Counted from the first letter of the stretch, positions 7,659-16,625 are shown. The stretch: DNA of 34,966 bases from Alphaproteobacteria bacterium MarineAlpha3_Bin6 (GCA_002938035.1 PTLH01000009.1:1-34966), one strand, 5' to 3'. The notes: generated from the letters alone by a model not told the origin. Program-made: numbers and translations.

Positions 7659-8650
7659 ATCAATCCGGACAATGGCGAAGATGGATCAGCATAGAGTTTC
7701 CTTGGCATACGCCCTGCCAGATAAGCATATCGACCTGCCTTTACGGCATGCTTCATTGCGCGCGCCATTCGAACCGGATTTTTGGCTTCAGCAATAGCTG
7801 TATTCATCAGGACACCATCGCACCCAAGTTCCATAGCTTCAGCCGCCTCTGACGCCGTGCCGACGCCCGCATCAACCAAAACCGGGACTTTAGACTGCTC
7901 CACAATTAAACGGATCCCAACCGGATTCTGAATCCCAAGTCCAGAACCAATAGGTGCCCCAAGTGGCATAATAGCATGGCAACCAAGTTCCTCCAGTCGT
8001 TTCGCCATAACTGGGTCATCGTTGCAATACACCATCACCTTGAAGTCGTCTTTGAGAAGTAATTCAGTTGCCTTCAATGTTTCTATCATATTGGGATAAA
8101 GTGTTACATGGTCCCATAGCACTTCCAGCTTAACAAGGTCCCAACCGCCTGCCTCACGTGCCAATCGAAGGGTCCGTACTGCATCCTCAGACGTATAACA
8201 GCCGGCAGTATTTGGCAAATAAGTATATTTATCAGGATCCACGTAGTCCATCAGGACTGGCTCATCCGGATTTGTAACATTAACCCGGCGGACGGCTACT
8301 GTTACAATTTCTGCACCCGATGCATCAATTGCCGCTGCGGTTTCCTCAAAATTTTTATACTTACCAGTTCCAACAAGGAGGCGAGATTGGTATAGGTTGC
8401 CCGCAACGTGAAAAGTATCATTAGCCTCTATTCTATTCCCACCTTCAGGTTCACCCCCTCCAATAAAATGTACAATCTCTAATTTATCCCCCTCTATCAG
8501 TTTAACCCTATCATACGTAGACTTGGGAATAATTTCCAAGTTGCGCTCTACGGCAACCTTTCGTGAGTCCAATCCTAACTGTTCAAGGAGCACCGAAAGG
8601 GTCTCAGGACAAGACATATGATGCGCTTCACCATTAACTGTAATATTCAT
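7655..8650 (-). CDS. thiSG: Fused sulfur carrier protein ThiS and thiazole synthase ThiG
   Basis: A 331-residue fusion from the ATG at 8650. Residues 1-66 are ThiS-like, starting MNITVNGE and ending HFIGGG at 61-66. Residues about 76-331 are ThiG, the TIM-barrel enzyme that builds the thiazole phosphate of thiamine from deoxyxylulose 5-phosphate, dehydroglycine and ThiS thiocarboxylate. Lys174 in [11 protein letters not shown] is the expected Schiff-base lysine, and the phosphate-binding segments [10 protein letters not shown] and [18 protein letters not shown] are present. Fused ThiS-ThiG proteins are known in alphaproteobacteria. The ThiS C-terminal Gly-Gly normally must be free, so the fusion is mechanistically odd. 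An upstream in-frame TTG at 8692 would add 14 residues that are not ThiS-like, so I prefer the ATG. The stop overlaps the TPR glycosyltransferase start. I could not see a TPP riboswitch upstream. Confidence 0.93.
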   Translation of the reverse strand: MNITVNGEAHHMSCPETLSVLLEQLGLDSRKVAVERNLEIIPKSTYDRVKLIEGDKLEIVHFIGGGEPEGGNRIEANDTFHVAGNLYQSRLLVGTGKYKNFEETAAAIDASGAEIVTVAVRRVNVTNPDEPVLMDYVDPDKYTYLPNTAGCYTSEDAVRTLRLAREAGGWDLVKLEVLWDHVTLYPNMIETLKATELLLKDDFKVMVYCNDDPVMAKRLEELGCHAIMPLGAPIGSGLGIQNPVGIRLIVEQSKVPVLVDAGVGTASEAAEAMELGCDGVLMNTAIAEAKNPVRMARAMKHAVKAGRYAYLAGRMPRKLYADPSSPLSGLI

Positions 8651-8852
8651 ATTTTCATTATTACCAGTTTTGATAAGTTTTACATATTTCAAGTATGTTC
8701 TTGTTAGCCCTTCCTTGCAATATGTAGGACGTACATCAGTCTTAATGTATGCTGATTAATATCTCTTTCATTTCTGCACCCTAGGGTAAACTTTGCCGGA
8801 GTTAAGGGTCAAAATTTAGTAATATTTATTCTCCTAGAACAAGGAGTGTGAC
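8651..8852. promoter_or_regulatory. Divergent intergenic region thiSG / aroQ
   Basis: These 202 bases separate the divergent starts of thiSG and aroQ and must hold both promoters. Visible structure: ATCAG and CTGAT as inverted 5-mers spaced 12 bases near 8735-8756, the 10-base palindrome ACCCTAGGGT at 8778-8787, and CTCCT (8831-8835) facing AGGAG (8842-8846). I found no convincing TPP riboswitch core on the minus strand. Confidence 0.4.
8841..8846 (+). promoter_or_regulatory. Shine-Dalgarno of aroQ inside a small hairpin
   Basis: AAGGAG at 8841-8846 lies 6 bases before the aroQ ATG at 8853, a strong ribosome site. Its AGGAG part can pair with CTCCT at 8831-8835 across a 6-base loop, which could mask it. 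The stem is only 5 bp, so the effect may be small. Confidence 0.6.
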
Positions 8853-9287
8853 ATGAAAAACGCCGTGATAATCATTAACGGGCCAAATCTTAATATGTTA
8901 GGGGAGCGCGAGCCCGACGTTTATGGCAGTGAAACTTTAGCAGATATTGAACAAACCTGTCTTGCTTGTGCCAAAAGTCTGGGACTAAAACTCGATTTCC
9001 GCCAAAGTAACAGCGAAGGTGAAATTGTTGAATGGGTTCAAGAATCTTCAAAGTTATTTACCGCAATAATTATTAACGCCGGTGCTTACACACACACTTC
9101 CATTGCTATTCATGATGCTTTGAAAGGTAGCGGTCTTCCTATATTTGAAGTTCATTTATCCAATATATTCCAACGGGAAGATTTTCGCCATGTTTCCTAT
9201 ATTGCAAATGTTGCTAAAGGGGTAATATGTGGTTTTGGAAGTCAAGGGTACGAATTTGCTCTGAATGCAACAGCAAAATATTTGTGA
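8853..9287 (+). CDS. aroQ: Type II 3-dehydroquinate dehydratase
   Basis: A 144-residue cytoplasmic shikimate-pathway enzyme that dehydrates 3-dehydroquinate to 3-dehydroshikimate. The family signature runs from NGPNLNMLGEREPDVYG (10-25), with Tyr24 as the expected catalytic base on the mobile loop. RQSNSEGEIVEWVQ, INAGAYTHTS and EVHLSNIFQREDFRH supply the arginine, asparagine and histidine of the active site. Length is typical (about 145-150). The ATG at 8853 follows AAGGAG at a 6-base spacing. In many alphaproteobacteria aroQ is followed by accB and accC; here the next gene is aat, 112 bases downstream, and no acetyl-CoA carboxylase gene is present between them. Confidence 0.96.
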   Translation: MKNAVIIINGPNLNMLGEREPDVYGSETLADIEQTCLACAKSLGLKLDFRQSNSEGEIVEWVQESSKLFTAIIINAGAYTHTSIAIHDALKGSGLPIFEVHLSNIFQREDFRHVSYIANVAKGVICGFGSQGYEFALNATAKYL

Positions 9288-9399
9288 AATTTTCTATCCA
9301 TGCCTCTACCATTAAAATATTATGGTTCCTCAAATTACGTAAAAAACGCCTCTTTGCATATAGGCTATTAATACTTGAAATTTATTTCCTAAGAATAAT

Positions 9400-10056
9400 A
9401 TGCTCACGCCACAAATTGTATTAGATGCTTATTCAAAAGGGCTTTTCCCGATGGCAGAAAACCGAAGGGACAAGCAACTTTTTTGGATTGACCCAGAAGT
9501 GCGTGGTATTTTACCACTGGATAACTTTCACATACCACGTAGTTTGAAGAAAAAAATCCGTAATAACCCGTTTGAAGTACGATTCGATCATAATTTTGCT
9601 GCTGTAATACGCGCATGTGCTCAACAAAAACCGAAAAGGCGGGAGACCTGGATTAATGACGAAATTATAGAGCTATACACAAAACTGTTCTGTATGCGCC
9701 ATGCCCATTCCGTTGAATGTTGGCAGGAAGAAAAATTGGTTGGTGGGCTTTATGGCATATCGATTGGCGGTGCATTTTTTGGCGAGAGCATGTTTTCATC
9801 GGAAAGGGATAGTAGCAAAATTGCTCTTGTACATCTTGTCGCGCGATTAAATTTGGCTGGCTTCACCCTGTTGGACACGCAGTTTATAACCGATCACTTG
9901 AAACAATTTGGCGCGATAGAAATTTCGCGCGTGGAATATCATAAAATACTAAATGGCGCTCTTAACCTAAACGTTGGATTTCATCTTGAAGTGTCATTAG
10001 ATGCTGAAGAAGAGGTTTTAAGGCGCATTCTACAATCTAAAACCCAAACGTCATAA
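9400..10056 (+). CDS. aat: Leucyl/phenylalanyl-tRNA--protein transferase
   Basis: A 218-residue enzyme that adds Leu or Phe from aminoacyl-tRNA to proteins with N-terminal Arg or Lys, making N-degrons for ClpS-ClpAP. Family landmarks: AYSKGLFPMAENR (10-22), FWIDPEVRGILPL (28-40), ETWINDEI (82-89), and the core VGGLYGISIGGAFFGESMFS (114-133) followed by SKIALVHL (139-146). Length is typical. The ATG at 9400 has no obvious Shine-Dalgarno. The 3' end overlaps the convergent DUF2155 gene by 76 bases (9981-10056), so the two mRNAs are complementary there. The cognate adaptor and unfoldase genes clpS and clpA are also in this window, at 19.3-22.1 kb. Confidence 0.94.
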   Translation: MLTPQIVLDAYSKGLFPMAENRRDKQLFWIDPEVRGILPLDNFHIPRSLKKKIRNNPFEVRFDHNFAAVIRACAQQKPKRRETWINDEIIELYTKLFCMRHAHSVECWQEEKLVGGLYGISIGGAFFGESMFSSERDSSKIALVHLVARLNLAGFTLLDTQFITDHLKQFGAIEISRVEYHKILNGALNLNVGFHLEVSLDAEEEVLRRILQSKTQTS

Positions 10057-10406
10057 ACCGGGTGCTCCATGGCCGCAATAGCAGGACTAGAAGCAAACAT
10101 CCAGCCTCGATATACCGTGACTGTCGGTTCGCCAACCCGAATTTCAGAAATATCCAAAAATGCTGCACTCTCGGGTGTTTCTTCTGGTGGTTTTTTTTCG
10201 CATGTCCGAGCAATGATTTTGAGAGTACCAAATTGAACAAATTCGCCAACAGGCGAGACAAAAGTAGATGTCCGAGCTGTAACTTTATCTAGTCCCTGTA
10301 ACACTGCAAAACCATGAGGTTCGGCCTTTAAAACCGTTGTGTTAAGAAACACAATGGTCATCAAACTACCATATAGAATATATTTCCCGATTTTGAAATA
10401 AATCAT
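9981..10406 (-). CDS. DUF2155 exported protein
   Basis: A 141-residue protein with a hydrophobic N-terminal signal (about 7-27) and a likely cleavage after VLKA at 28. The mature part matches DUF2155. Landmarks are LQGLDKVTARTSTF near 36-49, FGTLKIIARTCEKKPPEETPESAAFLDI near 59-86, and the C-terminal core GWMFASSPAIAAMEHPVYDVWVLDC. Two cysteines (in ARTC and VLDC) could form a disulfide in the periplasm. The molecular role is not established as far as I know. Its 15-residue tail after the conserved core extends into the aat gene on the opposite strand, giving a 76-base overlap. It lies 107 bases downstream of the NDUFA12-type gene on the same strand, the arrangement common in alphaproteobacteria. 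Confidence 0.9.
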   Translation of the reverse strand: MIYFKIGKYILYGSLMTIVFLNTTVLKAEPHGFAVLQGLDKVTARTSTFVSPVGEFVQFGTLKIIARTCEKKPPEETPESAAFLDISEIRVGEPTVTVYRGWMFASSPAIAAMEHPVYDVWVLDCRMRLKTSSSASNDTSR

Positions 10407-10513
10407 CTTACTGGTAAGACCGGATTACTTTGACACTGCGTCAACAGAACTAACAAACGCAATAAAACCAACAATGAAAACTCAAGCTTCGTTTCAAATA
10501 TCAGGCATCACTG

Positions 10514-10867
10514 CTAAGGGGTCCAGCTTTCATAATCACCTGTCGCCGGACTTCGCCTGCCACCCTTGAGCTCGTGCCCTTTTGGTCGATACGCGTTTGG
10601 TGTACCGGTTAAATTGGGTTCATGGGTTTTATGCCAGGTTGGGGCTTTTGCTGCTTCCTCGGTAAGTGGCACGTCCACGGTATGATGGAGCCACGCATGC
10701 CATTCTGGAGGCACGCCAGAGGCTTCTGGTTCACCTTTATAAATAACCCAACGTCGCTCACGCCCATTTAATTTACGCCCCTTGCCACGGAAATACCTAT
10801 TCCCAAACTCATCCCTACCGACAAGGGCACCATTTACAAGGGTATAAATCCAAGTTCTTAAACTCAT
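10514..10867 (-). CDS. NADH:ubiquinone oxidoreductase accessory subunit, NDUFA12 type
   Basis: A 117-residue homologue of the mitochondrial complex I 17.2 kDa (B17.2/NDUFA12) subunit. Conserved landmarks: VGRDEFGNRYFRGKG (16-30), RERRWVIYKGEPEASGVPPEWHAWLHH (36-62), and the C-terminal segment with PNLTGTPNAYRPKG. It is an accessory protein on the peripheral arm of complex I. In bacteria it is essentially an alphaproteobacterial gene, which makes it one of the best taxonomic markers in the window. The ATG start at 10867 gives the conserved short N-terminus. It is divergent from the TPR glycosyltransferase gene. The core nuo genes are not in this window. Confidence 0.96.
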   Translation of the reverse strand: MSLRTWIYTLVNGALVGRDEFGNRYFRGKGRKLNGRERRWVIYKGEPEASGVPPEWHAWLHHTVDVPLTEEAAKAPTWHKTHEPNLTGTPNAYRPKGHELKGGRRSPATGDYESWTP

Positions 10868-10964
10868 AAACTATTAGTCACCTAATTGCATGCATGATGT
10901 TGCTATAGCTATTTTTATGATAACTAGCAATGAATTTGGTGTTTACTCCGATAACTGAGCTGTG
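10868..10964. promoter_or_regulatory. Short divergent promoter region
   Basis: These 97 bases separate the NDUFA12-type gene (minus) from the TPR glycosyltransferase gene (plus), so two promoters must fit in a very short space. It contains the 8-base palindrome TGCATGCA at 10887-10894 and a TATGAT hexamer at 10916-10921 (5 of 6 matches to a -10 box, plus strand) with no good -35. Assignment to a regulator is not possible. Confidence 0.3.
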
Positions 10965-12494
10965 ATGAACCCAAACACTTTTTTATTCAAACCTGCAGAA
11001 GACCTTGTTAATGAGGGAAAATTAGCAGAAGCAGTTGACGTTTATCGGTCTGTTATTGTTGATGCCCCCGGCCATCCTTTTGCCCATCATAACCTTGCCA
11101 TATTACTGCGGAAGCTCAATCAAATTGAAGGGGCAATAGAACAATCCCAAAAAGCCTATGAACTATCTCCAGATAATCCCACGATTTTACTCTCGCTAGG
11201 GTTGTCACTCGAAATGGGAGGGTTCTTCGGAAAAGCAGAGAATTTCTACAAAGAGTCTCTGAGATACAATCCCAATTATACCGCCGCACTTAACAACCTT
11301 GGTCACATTTTGGATCACACTGAACGACCTTTGGAAGCGTTACCAATTCTCCAAAAAGCACTCCAACTTAATCCCCATGATAACGACATCAGGCTCAATC
11401 TAGCGAATGTTTATATTTCTCTTGGCAGACCCACGGAAGCAGAGGAACTAATTAAGGAAATTAAAACCGCCGCAGCTTATAATTCGTTAGGAATTGCTAA
11501 ATATGTCCAGCGCGATTGGATAGGTGCCAAGACTCAATTTAAAAAAGCTTTGAGTGTTGAACCTGATTTTGCCGGAGCTCATGAAAATTTAGCGTTGACA
11601 TTATTACACCTAAAAGAGTTCGAAGCAGGATGGATTGAATATGATTGGCGTTGGAAAAATACAGCTAACCGATTAACCAAGCCAATATTCAACAAACCCA
11701 TTTGGAACGGAGGGCAACTTGCAGGAAAGAACCTTCTCCTCCATTGCGAACAGGGGTTTGGTGATGCCATCCAATTTATTCGTTACGCTGGACTGATAGA
11801 GAAAAGTGGAGGAAAAATATTTTTAGCATGTCAACCTGAGCTGCTTGATCTTTTAAGAGATGCCCCCGGTATCGACGAGGCATATATTTTTGGTAGTCAG
11901 ATTCCTTCCTACGATTTTCATGCGCCCCTACTCAGTTTACCTGGTATTACCGAGTCTCTGGTGACCGAGCCAAAAACCATGAAATCATACTTAAAAGTAT
12001 CAGCTAAACGGGTGGAACCTAGGTCACTAAATAAAAACTTAAAAATTGGGATCTTCTGGGCTGGCCGACAGCGGCATATACATGATCCTTACCGAAATCG
12101 CCGTTGCCCGGTAAAATTATTTGAAATCCTAGCTCAATTACCTAACGTTAGTTTTTATAATTTACAATATAATCAACCGATTACAGACGAATTATCAAAT
12201 ATTACATTAATTGAGAGTTTTCCTGCCATTTCAACTTTTCAAGATACTGCAGAAGCAATATCTAAAGTAGATTTAGTAGTCTCCATCGACTCCGCCGTTA
12301 TACACCTTACCGGAGCAATGGGTAAACCCGGAATTGTCTTGCTTAATTATGCTGCTGATTGGAGATGGGGTAACGGTTTTGGAACTGCCCCATGGTACCC
12401 AAGTATTCAAATGTTTAGACAGGTAGTTCCTGGAAATTGGAAAACCGTTTTTGATCAAGTTTCAACGTTTATTAAACACACCTATCTTCCCTGA
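10965..12494 (+). CDS. TPR protein with GT9-like glycosyltransferase domain
   Basis: A 509-residue protein. Residues 1-225 are tetratricopeptide repeats (for example HPFAHHNLAILLRKL and YTAALNNLGHILDHTERPLEAL). Residues about 240-505 resemble the heptosyltransferase-like GT9 fold often fused to TPRs in alphaproteobacteria. Landmarks are GKNLLLHCEQGFGDAIQFIRY, LKIGIFWAGRQRH, DLVVSIDSAVIHLTGAMGKPGIVLL, and a DWRWG...APWYPSIQMFRQ segment near the end. The family probably transfers a sugar to an envelope acceptor or protein; donor and acceptor are not known. GTG and ATG start codons are adjacent at 10962 and 10965; I chose the ATG. There is no signal peptide. It is unlike the minus-strand GT41-type TPR gene at 5697-7658 in its catalytic half, so the two are not duplicates. 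Confidence 0.85.
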   Translation: MNPNTFLFKPAEDLVNEGKLAEAVDVYRSVIVDAPGHPFAHHNLAILLRKLNQIEGAIEQSQKAYELSPDNPTILLSLGLSLEMGGFFGKAENFYKESLRYNPNYTAALNNLGHILDHTERPLEALPILQKALQLNPHDNDIRLNLANVYISLGRPTEAEELIKEIKTAAAYNSLGIAKYVQRDWIGAKTQFKKALSVEPDFAGAHENLALTLLHLKEFEAGWIEYDWRWKNTANRLTKPIFNKPIWNGGQLAGKNLLLHCEQGFGDAIQFIRYAGLIEKSGGKIFLACQPELLDLLRDAPGIDEAYIFGSQIPSYDFHAPLLSLPGITESLVTEPKTMKSYLKVSAKRVEPRSLNKNLKIGIFWAGRQRHIHDPYRNRRCPVKLFEILAQLPNVSFYNLQYNQPITDELSNITLIESFPAISTFQDTAEAISKVDLVVSIDSAVIHLTGAMGKPGIVLLNYAADWRWGNGFGTAPWYPSIQMFRQVVPGNWKTVFDQVSTFIKHTYLP

Positions 12495-12513
12495 ACAAAG
12501 CTATTTCCCTTAG

Positions 12514-12545
12514 CACTCTAGAATTCATGAAATGCGAATCTAGTG
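12514..12545 (+). terminator. Weak candidate terminator after the TPR/GT9-like gene
   Basis: CACTCTAGAATTC at 12514-12526 can fold with GAATCTAGTG at 12536-12545 if three bases bulge, 20 bases after the stop codon, followed by TCAATTTTC. The stem is imperfect and the T tract is short and interrupted, so this is only a candidate. Confidence 0.25.
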
Positions 12546-12673
12546 TCAATTTTCATTATCAGTTTTTTCGTAAAATTCTCCGGTTACCCCTATTAAATTC
12601 CTTTAAGTTTTTGTTATTAATCTAATTTTCTATCCTTAGCCGCTTGTGGCCAAGGTAATATTCCCACAAAAGT

Positions 12674-12702
12674 AAATATAGCCCGCAAATCTCCCTATAT
12701 TT
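12674..12702. promoter_or_regulatory. Inverted repeat, possible NrdR-type operator upstream of nrdJ
   Basis: AAATATAG (12674-12681) and its exact reverse complement CTATATTT (12695-12702) are spaced 21 bases centre to centre, about two helical turns, some 210-240 bases before the nrdJ ATG. NrdR boxes are AT-rich motifs of the form ACACWATATWT that occur in helically phased pairs near ribonucleotide reductase genes. The match to consensus is only partial and the usual pair spacing is larger, so this is a tentative call. Confidence 0.25.
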
Positions 12703-12912
12703 GGTGGCTATTGACCCAAATTCACACTACATTTTGAAAAATTTTTTGACTCTTCAATTCAACTGGTCTACGGATAGTGTAATGGGATGGACCTTCATAC
12801 CCTCAGTAGTGGTCTACAGTTGGAGTTGAAACTAGATTCACCAAGAAACTCTAAAGTCGGATTTCGGGATGCCAAGCTGTCCCAGAATAGCAGGGAATAA
12901 AAAGAGATAAGT

Positions 12913-15900
12913 ATGCAAATTAAACGCAAATTCACTACAAAAGAATCTGGTCCATATGGGGAGATAGAATTCAAGCTGGCAAATAGTGAAATCCGAAATC
13001 CGGACGGATCGGTAGTCTTTTCACACGACGCAATCGAAGTTCCGTCCACTTGGTCGCAGGTTGCCTGCGACGTATTAGCCCAAAAATATTTTCGAAAAGC
13101 CGGTGTCCCGGCAGCAGTAATCAAACAAAAAGAGAATGACGTTCCCCCATGGTTATGGCGAAGTAAAGCTGACCATGAGGCTCTAGCTAAATTACCTGAA
13201 ACCGAAAGATATATTGGTGAGCTGTCAGCGAAACAGGTTTTTCACAGAATAGTTGGATGTTGGACATATTGGGGTTGGAAGGGCGGCTATTTTGATACAG
13301 AGAAAGATGCCGTCGCCTATTATGAAGAGACGTCTTTCATGCTGTGTCGGCAGATGTGTGCGCCTAATTCCCCACAATGGTTTAACACCGGCCTCCATTG
13401 GGCTTATGGGATCGACGGGCCATCACAAGGACATTATTACGTTGACTATCAGACAGGTAAATTGACAGAATCGCAATCTGCCTATGAGCATCCACAACCC
13501 CATGCTTGTTTTATTCAAGGTGTCAGCGATGATCTTGTAAACGATGGCGGCATAATGGATCTATGGCTGCGGGAAGCGCGTTTATTTAAATATGGTTCAG
13601 GTACCGGTACAAATTTTTCAGTATTGCGGGGAAACAAAGAGCCATTGTCTGGTGGCGGAAAGTCATCTGGCGTCATGAGTTTTCTAAAGATAGGTGACAA
13701 AGCAGCAGGCGCGATCAAATCGGGCGGAACGACACGAAGAGCGGCCAAAATGGTAATTCTTGATGCTGATCACCCTGACATTGAGGATTTCGTCACCTGG
13801 AAAGTTGGGGAAGAACAGAAAGTAGCAGCCCTAGTGGCCGGTTCCCAACTTGCAGAAAAGCACCTCAATGAAGTAATTGAAGCATGCAATAACGCGGACG
13901 CCGAAGACCAATTTGATCCGCTAAAAAACAAAGTTCTAAAAATGGCTATCATTAAGGCCAGGGACTCAATGTTACCAGAAAATTATATCCAGCGTTGCAT
14001 AGACTATGCAAAACAAGGATATACGAATATCAAATTTGACACTTATGACACTGATTGGGACTCCGAGGCTTATCTGACAGTCTCAGGGCAAAACTCAAAT
14101 AACACGGTTCGTGTTACGGACCAATTTTTAAAAGCAGTCGAAGATGACAATGAGTGGAACCTAACGCGTCGAACTGATGGTGAAATATGTAAATCCATGA
14201 AAGCTCGTGAATTGTGGGATCTCATTGGCGAAGCGGCATGGTCATGCGCCGATCCAGGGCTTCAGTTTGATACGACAATAAACGAATGGCACACATGCCT
14301 AAATACTGACCGAATTCGTGCCTCTAACCCATGCTCAGAATATATGTTCTTAGATAATACAGCCTGCAATCTAGCATCGTTGAACCTGATCACTTTTCTA
14401 GATAAAGACGGCAAATTTGACGTGGAGGCGTTTACCTATGCCGTAAGGCTCTGGACAATTAGTTTGGAGATTTCGGTATTGATGGCACAGTTTCCATCCG
14501 CAGAAATTGCAAAACTATCCTACCATTATAGAACCTTAGGTTTGGGTTACGCCAATATAGGTGGCTTATTAATGGCCATGGGAATTCCTTACGACTCTGA
14601 GGATGGCCGCAACATCTGTGCGGCTATAACCGCACTCATGACCGGTCATTGTTACAGAACATCCGCAGAGATGTCTGATCTTCTTGGTAGTTTCCCAGGT
14701 TATGAAGAGAATAAAAGCTCGATGCTTAAGGTGATGCGCAACCACCGCAGGGCAGCCCATGGAAAGAAGGAAGGCTATGAACATATTTCAATCATTCCTA
14801 AGCCTTTAGAAAAACTAGATTCGCCAAGTATAACCGACGGGATAATCGACGCCGCTCGTTTGGCTTGGGACGAAGCAATCGAGATTGGCGAAATACATGG
14901 CTATAGAAACGCCCAAACTACCGTGATTGCCCCGACAGGCACCATTGGTTTGATTATGGACTGTGATACTACTGGGATCGAACCAGACTTTGCTTTGGTA
15001 AAATTTAAAAAATTAGCGGGGGGGGGTTACTTCAAAATTATCAACCAAACCATTCCTGCAGCGTTACGGCGACTTGATTATTCAGAGCAACAAATAAAGG
15101 ACATCATTGACTACGCAGTTGGTCATGGGACGCTTTCGGGAGCGCCAGGTATAAATCATGAAACTTTATCAGCAAAAGGTTTTGACCCTCATACTATCGG
15201 TGTCATTGAAGGTGCATTAGGAGACGCTTTCGACGTCAATTTTGCCTTCAACAAATGGACCCTTGGCACGGAGTTTTGCACCGACGTTTTAGGATTTACC
15301 GATGAACAATTAGACAATAATAACTTTGATATGTTGTTGGAATTAGGGTTTTCTAAACAAGAGATCTCACTCGCTAACAATTACGTCTGTGGCGCCATGT
15401 CCTTGGAAGGGGCTCCACACCTTTTAGATAAACATTTGTCTATCTTCGACTGCGCCAATCCTTGCGGTTGGAACGGTAAGCGCTTCCTTTCTGTTGAAAG
15501 CCACATTCACATGCTAGCCGCGGCGCAACCATTTATTTCAGGTTCTATTTCCAAGACCATCAACATGCCAACTTACGCCACGGTAAAGGAATGCAAAGAC
15601 GCCTACATGTTGTCCTGGAAACTCGGACTTAAGGCTAACGCTCTTTATCGGGATGCTTCCAAACTCTCGCAACCATTAAATGGGCCTCTCCTTGAGAATA
15701 GAGAAGAAGACGAACCGCTAATGGCAGCAGTTGCTCCACAACCAGCGGCAATACAGGCCGGAATCGTGGCTGAACGGTTAATAGAAGGTATTATCGCTGA
15801 TCGTTCACGACTACCTCACCGCCGAAAGGGATATACTCAAAAAGCGACAGTGGGTGGCCACAAAGTTTATCTCCGGACTGGTGAATATGAAAACGGCAGT

Positions 15901-16587
15901 GTTGGGGAAATTTTTATCGATATGCACAAAGAAGGGGCCGCTTTCCGCTCCTTGATGAATAATTTCGCTATCGCGATCTCCATCGCTCTGCAATATGGTG
16001 TGCCATTGGAGGAGTTTGTAGAGGCATTTACCTTCACACGCTTTGAACCATCCGGTGTGGTGGAAGGTAACGATTCTATAAAAATGGCAACTTCCATTCT
16101 TGATTATCTATTTCGAGAGTTAGCTGTTTCTTATCTCGGACGTAATGACTTGGCCCACGTGCAGGCAGAGGACCTGGAGCCTGATAGCATTGGTCGAGGG
16201 TCAGAAGAAGACGACCTTGTTGCCAAAGCCTCTCAGGTCGCACTTGATGTAGTCGAACGTTATGCTAGCCAAGGTTATATGCGCAGCAACCTTATGGTAC
16301 TAAATGGTGGAAAAACCTCAGTGATCCAGTCTTCGTCCAAAGATACTGGTTTGCCTTCAGCTAACTTTGGCCAAAGTAATGAAATAACGGCACCTTCTTT
16401 AACTAAAGCCCTCCCCCAAGTTTCAGGTAAATCCAACACAGTAGATAATAAATTAGAAGCAATACGAGAGGCTCGGAAGAAGGGCTACGAAGGAGATGCC
16501 TGCAGAGAGTGTGGCAACTTTACCTTGGTTCGTAACGGCACATGTATGAAATGCCTGACTTGTGGTGCATCGAGCGGTTGCTCATGA
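12913..16587 (+). CDS. nrdJ: Coenzyme B12-dependent (class II) ribonucleotide reductase
   Basis: A 1224-residue enzyme that reduces ribonucleotides to deoxyribonucleotides using an adenosylcobalamin-derived thiyl radical, with no need for oxygen or a second subunit. Motifs: [12 protein letters not shown] with Cys199; [16 protein letters not shown] with Cys474 and Cys485, whose 11-residue spacing equals that of the thiyl-radical and redox cysteines of Thermotoga NrdJ (322 and 333), making Cys199 the likely redox partner; and APTGTIG near 674. A TSCPD domain (about 975-1100) and a C-terminal Cys-rich Zn-ribbon-like tail (ECG ... CMKCLTCG ... C) complete the long alphaproteobacterial form. The ATG at 12913 has a weak AAGAGA upstream. 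A strong intrinsic terminator begins 39 bases after the stop, so the gene is probably monocistronic. Confidence 0.97.
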   Translation: MQIKRKFTTKESGPYGEIEFKLANSEIRNPDGSVVFSHDAIEVPSTWSQVACDVLAQKYFRKAGVPAAVIKQKENDVPPWLWRSKADHEALAKLPETERYIGELSAKQVFHRIVGCWTYWGWKGGYFDTEKDAVAYYEETSFMLCRQMCAPNSPQWFNTGLHWAYGIDGPSQGHYYVDYQTGKLTESQSAYEHPQPHACFIQGVSDDLVNDGGIMDLWLREARLFKYGSGTGTNFSVLRGNKEPLSGGGKSSGVMSFLKIGDKAAGAIKSGGTTRRAAKMVILDADHPDIEDFVTWKVGEEQKVAALVAGSQLAEKHLNEVIEACNNADAEDQFDPLKNKVLKMAIIKARDSMLPENYIQRCIDYAKQGYTNIKFDTYDTDWDSEAYLTVSGQNSNNTVRVTDQFLKAVEDDNEWNLTRRTDGEICKSMKARELWDLIGEAAWSCADPGLQFDTTINEWHTCLNTDRIRASNPCSEYMFLDNTACNLASLNLITFLDKDGKFDVEAFTYAVRLWTISLEISVLMAQFPSAEIAKLSYHYRTLGLGYANIGGLLMAMGIPYDSEDGRNICAAITALMTGHCYRTSAEMSDLLGSFPGYEENKSSMLKVMRNHRRAAHGKKEGYEHISIIPKPLEKLDSPSITDGIIDAARLAWDEAIEIGEIHGYRNAQTTVIAPTGTIGLIMDCDTTGIEPDFALVKFKKLAGGGYFKIINQTIPAALRRLDYSEQQIKDIIDYAVGHGTLSGAPGINHETLSAKGFDPHTIGVIEGALGDAFDVNFAFNKWTLGTEFCTDVLGFTDEQLDNNNFDMLLELGFSKQEISLANNYVCGAMSLEGAPHLLDKHLSIFDCANPCGWNGKRFLSVESHIHMLAAAQPFISGSISKTINMPTYATVKECKDAYMLSWKLGLKANALYRDASKLSQPLNGPLLENREEDEPLMAAVAPQPAAIQAGIVAERLIEGIIADRSRLPHRRKGYTQKATVGGHKVYLRTGEYENGSVGEIFIDMHKEGAAFRSLMNNFAIAISIALQYGVPLEEFVEAFTFTRFEPSGVVEGNDSIKMATSILDYLFRELAVSYLGRNDLAHVQAEDLEPDSIGRGSEEDDLVAKASQVALDVVERYASQGYMRSNLMVLNGGKTSVIQSSSKDTGLPSANFGQSNEITAPSLTKALPQVSGKSNTVDNKLEAIREARKKGYEGDACRECGNFTLVRNGTCMKCLTCGASSGCS

Positions 16588-16625
16588 CATCACCAAACGA
16601 AATACAGTTCCTCCCTGGTGAACTA

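Larger units (their letters stand above)
12495..12912. other. 418-base intergenic region upstream of nrdJ
   Basis: No convincing gene is seen here. It contains an imperfect hairpin at 12514-12545, a second imperfect hairpin near 12640-12661 (CCTTxGCC ... GGCxAAGG), the inverted pair AAATATAG (12674-12681) and CTATATTT (12695-12702), and two direct copies of TGGTCTAC at 12764-12771 and 12810-12817. The long leader fits a regulated ribonucleotide reductase gene. I saw no cobalamin riboswitch core, although NrdJ needs B12. Confidence 0.6.

Noticed and set aside
8651-8852. TPP riboswitch upstream of thiSG
   Set aside because: The conserved core elements of the TPP riboswitch (CTGAGA and the ACCTGA segment) are not found on the minus strand.
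9227-9424. 65-codon reading frame spanning the end of aroQ and the start of aat
   Set aside because: It overlaps two clear genes in another frame and its sequence is low in complexity and unlike a protein family.
5697-12494. The two TPR glycosyltransferases as a duplicated pair
   Set aside because: Their catalytic halves belong to different types (GT41-like and GT9-like), so only the TPR part is shared.
12495-12912. Cobalamin riboswitch upstream of nrdJ
   Set aside because: No B12-box-like GCCACTG segment or supporting paired elements are visible, although a full covariance search could not be run.
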